In this document: in pieces, positions 1-5,332 of the stretch
Numbering within the stretch: the stretch's first letter is position 1
Layout: the number at the start of each line of letters is the position of its first letter
From: an uncultured Clostridia bacterium
GTDB lineage: Bacteria > Bacillota > Clostridia > Oscillospirales > Acutalibacteraceae
NCBI GenBank assembly: GCA_937912045.1
Contig: CALDPI010000020.1
Location: 1-5,332 of the forward strand
Reading direction: 5' to 3'
Length of the DNA: 5,332 bases
Program-made: the position numbers and the translations under genes
The notes under the pieces: generated by a model
The model's database searches: none
What the model saw: the letters and a program-made list of their open reading frames with translations, nothing else
What the model was told of the DNA's origin: nothing

Positions 1-1289
1 GACTTCCGCGTATATATCAAATCATTACGGAGATTGACCGCAGATTCAGAAACGAGGTTATGCTCAAAACAGGCGACAGCGCACTTACAGAGCGCACTGC
101 TATCATAAAAAATGGTATGATTCATATGGCAAACCTCTGTGTTGCGGCCTGTCACAGCGTTAACGGTGTTTCAAAGCTGCACAGCAAAATTCTGACCGAT
201 TCGCTTTTCTCTGATTATTACCGACTGACACCCGAAAAGTTTACAAACGTTACAAACGGTATTGCACACCGCCGCTGGCTGTGCCAGGCAAACCCTGCTC
301 TTACCTCCTTCCTTACCGAAAAAATCGGTGACGGATTTATTATGGATGCGGAAAAGCTTTCGCTCCTTGCTGACTATAAGGACGACACGGAAGTGCTCCG
401 CACGCTTGCCAAAATCAAACGCGAAAACAAGGTTCGCCTTTCGAACTACGTTGGAAACGTGTTTGGAACCACGCTCGACCCCGATTCGCTCTTCGATATG
501 CAGGTTAAGCGCTTGCACGAATACAAGCGTCAGCACCTCAATGCACTTCACATTATAAACGATTATCTGTTCATTAAGAATAATCCGAACGCGGACTTTA
601 CGCCCAAGACCTATATTTTCGGAGCAAAGGCGGCACCGGGATATTTACTTGCTAAGAAAATCATTCACATGATTGCGGAAATTTCAAAGGTGATTGAGAA
701 CGACCCCGCAACAAAGGGAAAGCTTAAGGTTTTGTTTGCTGAAGATTACCGCGTGACCTTGGCAGAGCTGCTTATTCCCGCTGCCGACATAAGCGAGCAG
801 ATTTCTCTTGCCTCTACAGAGGCCAGCGGAACGGGCAATATGAAGCTGATGATGAACGGCGCCATTACCCTCGGCACCGATGACGGCGCAAACGTTGAAA
901 TTCACGATGCTGTAGGCGACGACAACATCATCATTTTCGGAATGAAAACGCCCGAGGTATTGAAGCTGCGCAAAACAGACTATTCACCTGCACCCTACTA
1001 CAACAACAATCCGCAGCTGCGTGCGGCCATTGACTTTATTGCAAAGGACCTTGGCGGAACGGATTTTGAGGATATTGCAAACATTCTTAAAAACGTTGAC
1101 CATTATATGGCACTTGCCGACTTTGCCGACTATTGTGCGGCGCACGACAAGGCAAACCGCCTGTATGCCGACAAGGAAAAATGGAACCGTATGTCGCTTA
1201 TGAACATTGCATATTCCGGACGCTTTGCGGCTGACCGCTCGATTGAGGATTATGCAAGGGATATCTGGAATGCTACACCCTTAAAATAG
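1..1289 (+). CDS. glgP: Glycogen/maltodextrin phosphorylase, C-terminal half (5' end outside window)
   Basis: This GT35 enzyme uses phosphate to release glucose-1-phosphate from the non-reducing ends of alpha-1,4-glucans in the cytoplasm, with pyridoxal phosphate as cofactor. The frame is open from nt 3, and the first residues (LPRIYQIITEIDRRF) are already family sequence, so the gene enters from the left; the ATG at 60 is internal. About 428 residues are visible of the usual 800-840. Seen along them: HSVNGV (from residue 51 of the visible part), TNGIAHRRWL (from about 84), the phosphate-site block VKRLHEYKRQ (Lys169, Arg170, Lys175), AAPGYLLAKK, and SGTGNMK whose lysine (residue 281, nt 843-845) is the expected PLP Schiff-base lysine, followed by NGAITLGTDDGANVE. 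It ends with the family-typical DYARDIWN, so the C-terminus is intact. The GH13 gene follows after 9 bp. glgP and malP cannot be separated from sequence alone; phosphorylase identity is very secure. Confidence 0.97.
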   Translation, partial: LPRIYQIITEIDRRFRNEVMLKTGDSALTERTAIIKNGMIHMANLCVAACHSVNGVSKLHSKILTDSLFSDYYRLTPEKFTNVTNGIAHRRWLCQANPALTSFLTEKIGDGFIMDAEKLSLLADYKDDTEVLRTLAKIKRENKVRLSNYVGNVFGTTLDPDSLFDMQVKRLHEYKRQHLNALHIINDYLFIKNNPNADFTPKTYIFGAKAAPGYLLAKKIIHMIAEISKVIENDPATKGKLKVLFAEDYRVTLAELLIPAADISEQISLASTEASGTGNMKLMMNGAITLGTDDGANVEIHDAVGDDNIIIFGMKTPEVLKLRKTDYSPAPYYNNNPQLRAAIDFIAKDLGGTDFEDIANILKNVDHYMALADFADYCAAHDKANRLYADKEKWNRMSLMNIAYSGRFAADRSIEDYARDIWNATPLK

Positions 1290-1292
1290 AGG
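1288..1292 (+). promoter_or_regulatory. Ribosome binding site of the GH13 gene, overlapping the glgP stop codon
   Basis: AGAGG lies 6 nt before the ATG at 1299 and shares two bases with the TAG stop of the phosphorylase gene. The spacing fixes the GH13 start at 1299 and points to tight coupling of the two genes. No promoter-like sequence fits in the 9-bp gap. Confidence 0.8.
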
Positions 1293-1298
1293 TTTATT

Positions 1299-3143
1299 AT
1301 GGGATATTATCCGTTTGACTCGCGCAACCCCTTATACAGAACGCATATTGGCGCTGTGGCCGCAGGAACACCCCTGCGGCTGCGGCTGCTTTTGCATGCC
1401 GATGCGCTTGTACATAACGCATTTCTTTCGGTGAATCGCGACGGCGAGAATCCGTTCGAGGTTGAGATGAAGCCCGGCGATATGCTTGATAATTACCGCT
1501 TTTATGAATGCGAAATTACTCTTGACGAGGGGCTTTATTTTTACTCGTTTTACTACGACAGCGCCTATGGCAGAATGTACGTGACCAACACAGAGCATTC
1601 TCTCGGCACTGTATCAAGCGAGGGAAAGCGCTGGCAACAGACGGTATATGAAAAGGATTTTTCTACACCCGACTGGCTTAAGGGCGGCATCATATATCAG
1701 ATTTTTCCAGACAGATTCTGTCGTTCTAAAAAGGAAAAAGCAAACGTGCCGTCTGACCGCTTTATTCAAGACGATTGGAACGCACAGCCTGCATTCCGCC
1801 AGGACGGACAGCCGCGCTCACTTGGAAACGACTATTACGGCGGTGACCTTGCGGGAATTGAGGAGCGACTTCCCTATTTGGCTTCGCTCGGGGTTAACTG
1901 CATCTATTTAAACCCTATATTCGAAGCGCACTCAAACCACCGATACAACACGGCGGACTATCTGAAAATTGACCCGCTTTTAGGTGATGAGGGTGACCTT
2001 AAAAGTCTCTGCGAGAGCGCAAAAAAATATGGTATTTACGTCATACTCGATGGTGTTTTTTCCCACACAGGCGACGACAGCATTTATTTTAACAAGCAGG
2101 GCCGATATGAAACACAGGGCGCATTTGAGGATAGAAATTCGCCCTATTTCAGTTGGTTTAATTTCAGATGCTGGCCGCACGATTATGCGGCGTGGTGGGG
2201 TGTTCCGTCGCTCCCCGAAACGAATGAAAATGATAAGAGTTTTTCGGAGTTTATCACAGGAGAAAACGGTGTGCTGACGCACTGGATGGACTGCGGTGTT
2301 AAGGGCTGGCGGCTTGACGTTGCCGACGAGCTGCCCGACGAAATCATTGAAAAAATCCGCGTCACCATAAAGGCAAAGGACCCTGATGCTTTCCTGCTTG
2401 GCGAGGTTTGGGAGGATGCGACAAACAAGATAAGCTATGGCTACAGGCGCCGCTTTTTGCGCGGAAGACAGCTTGACTCGGTTATGAATTATCCCCTCGC
2501 CGATGCGATTATAAATTTTGTTAAGGGTGAAAACGCGAGAGAGCTTATTGACCTTGTGCTGACACAGGTAGAAAACTATCCCACGCCTGCGCTTAACACG
2601 CTTATGAATCATATTGGTTCGCACGATACGGCGCGTATTCTGACACGTCTTGCCACCGAGGAAAACGGTGACCGCGAATGGCAGTCAAAACGGGTTTTAT
2701 CGGATGGTGAACGTTCACACGCCAAAAAGCTTTTGCGGCTGGCGGTCACGCTTCAGTACACGCTGCCCGGTGTACCCTCTGTTTTTTACGGTGATGAGGC
2801 AGGTGTGACAGGCTATGGCGACCCGTTCTGCCGTGCCACGTACCCTTATGGTGCCGAAGATTTCGATTTAATCGATTTTTATAGGACACTCGGAAACATT
2901 CGAAGAGAAAACAAAGCCTTCTGTGACGGCGAATTTATACCGCTTTACAGCGAAATTGGATATATTGTTTTCATCAGAAAGAGCGGTGACAACGAAATCT
3001 TAACAGCGGTTAACCGTTGGCACGAAGCAGCAGAGATTACTCTGCCGGAAGACTTCCAAAACGCTGAAGTTTTGTATGGTGACGTGCCAAACGGCAGACA
3101 TCTTTCGCTTTCCCCTTACGGCATTACAATATTAAAAAAATAA
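1299..3143 (+). CDS. Cytoplasmic GH13 alpha-glycosidase (neopullulanase/cyclomaltodextrinase/alpha-amylase-like)
   Basis: A 614-residue enzyme of the alpha-amylase family, expected to hydrolyse alpha-glucan bonds in short, cyclic or branched dextrins. No signal peptide is seen, so it should act in the cytoplasm beside the phosphorylase. Residues 1 to about 125 look like an N-terminal beta-sandwich of the kind found in neopullulanases; the catalytic barrel begins near GGIIYQIFPDRF (129-140). Conserved regions are all present: region I DGVFSH (Asp251, His256), region II GWRLD with nucleophile Asp340, region III LLGEVW with acid/base Glu369, region IV IGSHD with Asp443, then GVPSVFYGDEAG (491-502). 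A small C-terminal beta domain fills about 540-614. Region I has Ser255 where most GH13 enzymes have Asn. The ATG start is supported by AGAGG 6 nt upstream. The stop codon lies inside the terminator hairpin. Exact substrate and subfamily cannot be fixed from motifs. Confidence 0.93.
   Translation: MGYYPFDSRNPLYRTHIGAVAAGTPLRLRLLLHADALVHNAFLSVNRDGENPFEVEMKPGDMLDNYRFYECEITLDEGLYFYSFYYDSAYGRMYVTNTEHSLGTVSSEGKRWQQTVYEKDFSTPDWLKGGIIYQIFPDRFCRSKKEKANVPSDRFIQDDWNAQPAFRQDGQPRSLGNDYYGGDLAGIEERLPYLASLGVNCIYLNPIFEAHSNHRYNTADYLKIDPLLGDEGDLKSLCESAKKYGIYVILDGVFSHTGDDSIYFNKQGRYETQGAFEDRNSPYFSWFNFRCWPHDYAAWWGVPSLPETNENDKSFSEFITGENGVLTHWMDCGVKGWRLDVADELPDEIIEKIRVTIKAKDPDAFLLGEVWEDATNKISYGYRRRFLRGRQLDSVMNYPLADAIINFVKGENARELIDLVLTQVENYPTPALNTLMNHIGSHDTARILTRLATEENGDREWQSKRVLSDGERSHAKKLLRLAVTLQYTLPGVPSVFYGDEAGVTGYGDPFCRATYPYGAEDFDLIDFYRTLGNIRRENKAFCDGEFIPLYSEIGYIVFIRKSGDNEILTAVNRWHEAAEITLPEDFQNAEVLYGDVPNGRHLSLSPYGITILKK
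1359..1380 (+). repeat. GC-rich inverted repeat in the 5' coding region of the GH13 gene
   Basis: GCCGCAGG (1359-1366) and CCTGCGGC (1373-1380) are perfect inverted copies around a 6-nt loop, and G-U pairs could extend the stem slightly in RNA. It sits about 60 nt inside the reading frame and is followed by a short TTTT at 1390-1393. It may be a chance product of the Ala and Leu/Arg codons there; an effect on expression is only a possibility. Confidence 0.4.
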
Positions 3144-3169
3144 ACCGTGCTAAGCACGGTTTATTTTTT
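3134..3169. terminator. Bidirectional intrinsic terminator between the convergent operons
   Basis: TAAACCGTGC (3141-3150) and GCACGGTTTA (3154-3163) form a perfect 10-bp stem with a TAA loop. Seven A residues precede it (3134-3140) and six T residues follow it (3164-3169), so the transcript of either strand gives a hairpin followed by a U tract. The A and T tracts could pair to lengthen the stem. It serves the GH13 gene on the plus strand and the membrane-anchored protein gene on the minus strand. The GH13 stop (3141-3143) is the first codon of the stem, and the minus-strand stop (3168-3170) overlaps the T tract. Confidence 0.93.
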
Positions 3170-4676
3170 ATTCTTCTTCAGTTTTTTCTTCTGTCGGTTG
3201 GAATATGCTATCGTCTATTGAGAGAAAAGTATTTAATTCTTCATCATCCTCGAAAAGATTTGCAATGCGCTTGCCCTTATATCTTCCCTTGCGCGAAGTA
3301 ATGAGCAAAACGCTGAGCACGATTATTATTACGGCACAGCCGCCAAGGGCGAGTGCCAATATTTTCGTGAGTCTGTCAAGCGAGCGAAACTTATAAATCA
3401 CACCTTTTATGCCTGTGGGCGCAGCGGACTGTTCGTCCATCTCGACGGTGAGGTTGGGTGAACGCTGTACCGACGAATCGGTTGTATCGTAGCTGAAAAA
3501 CTGCTCTGTTCCGTCAAAATAACAATAAAGGAAATAGATATCCTTAAGCGCCTCATCCTCCGAGCAGAGAACGTTTACGGTTTTTTCGCCAATCTGTACG
3601 GCGGTTTCGTAATAGCCCGCAGGAATTACGTAATTTTCGGGGTAATCGAGCAAAATATACATTTTGCCGAGCACGTTTACATAATTGAGCGGCACAAACT
3701 CGTCACGAAGGGATTTATAAACGCAATAATCCGTACTTGCGTCTGCGGACTTTGTGATGGGGTATATTGTGTATTTTTCATCCTCGCTTTTAAAAACTCC
3801 GACGTCTATTCCGTTATAAACCGCCGTTGCCGCTTTAAATCCGTCGGGAACGGTGATTTTTGATATGTCGGTTAAAAGCTGATGCAGTTCGCCGTTTATT
3901 ACGGTTGTGGCAGGGTTAAGAGCCAAAGTTTCTTCAACTGTGGCACGGCGGATTTTAAGTTTATAGGTTTTTGTGGTTTTCTTATCTGCGGCGGTGACAA
4001 CTATGTTTTTTTCGTTGTCCCCTACCTCAAGATTTAAAGCACCTGCGCCCTCAATTTTTGCGTTTTTATCTGCGGCGGTGGCGGTGATTTCGGTGGTGGC
4101 AACCGAGTTTTCAACCGTTACTGTATATTCGGTGGTGTTTCTGTTAAATTCGGGTGTTAATATTCCGCCCGTTAAAGAAAGCGCCGAAAGGTTGGCGTTG
4201 GTGGAGGGTTTGGTTGTGGTGGTCTTTGAAGAGGTGGGCTTCTGCGACGCAACCGCCGGCTTTTTAACAGTGAGGGTTTTAGAGGCGGTGACAGTTTTTG
4301 TATGGGTCATTCCACTATACTCTGCCGACACGGAAAATGCAGCCGAGCCCTCTTTTAAGGCGGAGAACACGACGTTATACGACACGCTTTTACCACCGCT
4401 TGGCGATTCGACAATTTTCACGGTATTTCCGCTGTTTACTGCTGCGCCCGAAACGTATTTAAGCACAGAATTATTATATGTCATTGAAATATCAACGCCA
4501 TATATATCCTCATCGCCATTGACGCGCACGGTAACGGTAACGTTATCACCGGGCTTAACCGTCGCGGAGCTGAATGAAATGGCGGTTGACGCGGCTGATG
4601 CACTCAAGCCTATAAAGGCTGACATAACAGATAAGAGCAACAAAAAGCAGACCGAGAGTTTAAGTAATTTTTTCAT
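3168..4676 (-). CDS. Membrane-anchored surface protein with cohesin-like and cadherin-like domains
   Basis: A 502-residue secreted protein held in the membrane by one C-terminal helix. In order: signal peptide (1-28: MKKLLK, a hydrophobic core, likely cleavage after Ala-Ser-Ala at 26-28; no lipobox cysteine); cohesin-like beta domain (about 30-138, with KPGDNVTVTVRV, YGVDISMTYNNSVLKYVSG and a later FSALKEGSAAFSVSA); Lys/Thr/Ser/Pro linker (139-161); cadherin-like beta-sandwich (about 160-244, with LSALSLTGG, LTPEFNRNTTEYTVTV and closing KTYKLKI); an unrecognised region (245-425) that appears to hold two related units; transmembrane helix (about 438-460); then a basic stop-transfer stretch SRKGRYKGKR and an acidic cytoplasmic tail ending EEKTEEE. 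Start choice rests on AAAGGA 8 nt upstream and on the signal peptide. It follows the glucosaminidase gene by 15 bp, so an operon is likely. No catalytic motif is seen; a binding, adaptor or sensing role at the wall is inference. The domain calls are by eye. Confidence 0.88.
   Translation of the reverse strand: MKKLLKLSVCFLLLLSVMSAFIGLSASAASTAISFSSATVKPGDNVTVTVRVNGDEDIYGVDISMTYNNSVLKYVSGAAVNSGNTVKIVESPSGGKSVSYNVVFSALKEGSAAFSVSAEYSGMTHTKTVTASKTLTVKKPAVASQKPTSSKTTTTKPSTNANLSALSLTGGILTPEFNRNTTEYTVTVENSVATTEITATAADKNAKIEGAGALNLEVGDNEKNIVVTAADKKTTKTYKLKIRRATVEETLALNPATTVINGELHQLLTDISKITVPDGFKAATAVYNGIDVGVFKSEDEKYTIYPITKSADASTDYCVYKSLRDEFVPLNYVNVLGKMYILLDYPENYVIPAGYYETAVQIGEKTVNVLCSEDEALKDIYFLYCYFDGTEQFFSYDTTDSSVQRSPNLTVEMDEQSAAPTGIKGVIYKFRSLDRLTKILALALGGCAVIIIVLSVLLITSRKGRYKGKRIANLFEDDEELNTFLSIDDSIFQPTEEKTEEE
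3444..3908 (-). repeat. Internal duplication in the uncharacterised region of the surface protein
   Basis: Residues about 257-331 and 332-411 can be lined up as two diverged copies of one unit. Each starts with a beta-like stretch (TVINGELHQLLTD against VNVLGKMYILLDY), reaches VPDGF against IPAGY, then an Ala/Val-rich strand, then a shared SEDE (297-300 and 372-375) followed by IY a few residues on, and ends in a Tyr-containing strand and a Val-rich tail. Spacing between copies is 75 residues. The match is visible only in protein, not in DNA, so the duplication is old. Confidence 0.6.
3982..4080 (-). repeat. 15-bp direct repeat within the cadherin-like domain
   Basis: TTATCTGCGGCGGTG occurs at 3982-3996 and again at 4066-4080, 84 bp (28 codons) apart and in the same frame. 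On the minus strand both encode Thr-Ala-Ala-Asp-Lys (residues 200-204 and 228-232), each at the end of a beta-strand. Likely a by-product of Thr/Ala-rich strands in this fold rather than a mobile or regulatory repeat. Confidence 0.6.
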
Positions 4677-4684
4677 TATCCGTT

Positions 4685-4690
4685 TCCTTT
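4685..4690 (-). promoter_or_regulatory. Ribosome binding site of the surface protein gene
   Basis: AAAGGA on the minus strand lies 8 nt before the ATG whose first base is 4676, in the 15-bp gap after the glucosaminidase stop. It supports this start and translation from a shared transcript. Confidence 0.8.
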
Positions 4691-4691
4691 C

Positions 4692-5332
4692 TTACGAGGT
4701 TGATATGGTTAGCGTGCACGCAGTGCTTGCCGTTACCGTAATGGTATAGTTATTTATGAACCCTGTTTCAGATTTTACGGGTAAAACCACAGTGTTCGCG
4801 CCCTGTTTAAGCGAGAACTGCTGTGCGCCGGTATACGCGGCACCCTTGGGCACGGTTACGTAAACAGTCTGATTTCCGCCGACCGACAAGGTATACTTTT
4901 GATTGTACATTGAAAATGCAGGCGACAGACCGCTGACCGAGATGTTAGAGAAATAATAGTTATTAAGCTTGTTATTTTCCTCAGGTCTTACGGCCGGGGC
5001 CGAGGGCATATCCTTATATACAGGAATGCGGAAAACAGCGGCCTCATTACTCTGACCGATATATGCCGTTCTGAGCAGCGCGCTTGAAGAAATTGCATCA
5101 TAAATGCTCTGCGCGTACTGGTGGGTATATGGGTTGGTATCCTGCACGTCAAAATCCTTATAATAATAGGTGTTTTGTCCTGCCGCGATATATCCCGAGG
5201 CATATTTCTTCGCGCCGCCGATAATCGAGGCCGAGCGGGTTGACCAGCCCTGCGATTTTGCGTATGCAATGCCGTTGCCGATAACGTCGCTTCCTGTGGC
5301 GTTATAGTTAAAGACATTATAATATCCGTGCT
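4692..5332 (-). CDS. Endo-beta-N-acetylglucosaminidase-like peptidoglycan hydrolase, C-terminal part (5' end outside window)
   Basis: The frame is open from the right edge to the TAA at 4692-4694, giving 212 visible residues. Residues 1 to about 109 match the second half of a clostridial glucosaminidase domain (GH73-like, cleaving the glycan strand of peptidoglycan): HGYYNVFNYNATG (1-13), GIAYAKSQGW (20-29), SIIGGAKKYASGYI (35-48), GQNTYYYKDFDV (51-62), YTHQYAQSI (68-76) and the typical domain end FRIPVYKDMP (100-109). The catalytic glutamate of the family lies earlier and is outside the window, so activity cannot be judged. A short linker (110-122) leads to a cadherin-like beta-sandwich (about 123-200, with ISVSGLSPAFSMYNQKYTLSV and closing NYTITVTA), followed by a short tail. 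No SH3, LysM, SLH or dockerin module is present at this C-terminus. The GTG at 5147 is an internal valine codon, not a start. The protein is presumably secreted; the signal peptide is not visible. It shares its cadherin-like fold with the next gene in the operon. Confidence 0.88.
   Translation of the reverse strand, partial: HGYYNVFNYNATGSDVIGNGIAYAKSQGWSTRSASIIGGAKKYASGYIAAGQNTYYYKDFDVQDTNPYTHQYAQSIYDAISSSALLRTAYIGQSNEAAVFRIPVYKDMPSAPAVRPEENNKLNNYYFSNISVSGLSPAFSMYNQKYTLSVGGNQTVYVTVPKGAAYTGAQQFSLKQGANTVVLPVKSETGFINNYTITVTASTACTLTISTS

Noticed and set aside
60..1289. ATG at 60 as a true start of a short phosphorylase
   Set aside because: The same frame is open upstream to the window edge and already encodes conserved phosphorylase sequence, so the gene is cut by the window and not truncated.
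1290..1298. Separate promoter for the GH13 gene
   Set aside because: The gap is only 9 bp and is taken up by the ribosome binding site and spacer; no convincing -35/-10 pair was seen in the end of the phosphorylase gene.
1980..2624. 214-codon minus-strand open frame inside the GH13 gene
   Set aside because: It covers the catalytic core of a well-supported enzyme on the other strand and shows no recognisable family features.
4263..4589. Evidence for a cellulosome
   Set aside because: A single short cohesin-like domain is present without any visible dockerin, carbohydrate-binding module or cellulase; such domains also occur in non-cellulosomal surface proteins.
3973..4749. 258-codon plus-strand open frame opposite the surface protein gene
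   Set aside because: It is antisense to a protein with a clear signal peptide and domains, runs across that gene's start and the end of its neighbour, has no ribosome binding site that I can see, and its hydrophobic look is the complement of Thr/Ala/Val-rich codons.
4692..5147. A separate 151-residue minus-strand protein starting at 5147
   Set aside because: The start would be a GTG that encodes the valine in KDFDV of the glucosaminidase domain; the frame continues to the window edge with family sequence.

Overview
The window reads as a chromosomal fragment from a low-to-mid GC Gram-positive anaerobe, most likely a gut-type member of the Clostridia (Oscillospirales/Lachnospirales-like). This rests on the protein families and on the style of the surface proteins: a cohesin-like domain, cadherin-like beta-sandwich domains, a Thr/Ser/Pro/Lys linker and a clostridial-type glucosaminidase. 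The taxonomic placement is inference; no rRNA or other marker gene is present.

Left half, plus strand: an intracellular alpha-glucan catabolic pair. The C-terminal half of a glycogen/maltodextrin phosphorylase (glgP-type, entering from outside the window) is followed after 9 bp by a complete cytoplasmic GH13 alpha-glycosidase of the neopullulanase/cyclomaltodextrinase kind. The downstream ribosome binding site overlaps the phosphorylase stop codon, so the two are almost certainly co-transcribed. The phosphorylase would trim linear alpha-1,4 chains to glucose-1-phosphate, and the GH13 enzyme would process short or branched dextrins.

Centre: the two plus-strand genes converge on two minus-strand genes. 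The 24-bp gap is filled by a perfect 10-bp hairpin with A and T tracts on either side, a compact bidirectional terminator that also covers the GH13 stop codon and abuts the stop codon of the opposing gene.

Right half, minus strand: a cell-envelope pair. The upstream gene, cut by the window edge, encodes the C-terminal part of an endo-beta-N-acetylglucosaminidase (peptidoglycan hydrolase type) followed by a cadherin-like beta-sandwich. After 15 bp comes a complete 502-residue membrane-anchored surface protein: signal peptide, cohesin-like domain, short linker, cadherin-like domain, an uncharacterised region that I read as an internal duplication of about 75 residues, one transmembrane helix and an acidic cytoplasmic tail. 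Both proteins carry the same cadherin-like fold, which suggests they act together at the cell wall.

No mobile element, CRISPR array, RNA gene or stretch over 300 bp without a gene was found. The glucan genes are ordinary. The envelope pair, and especially the duplicated module in the anchored protein, is the part least explained by known families.
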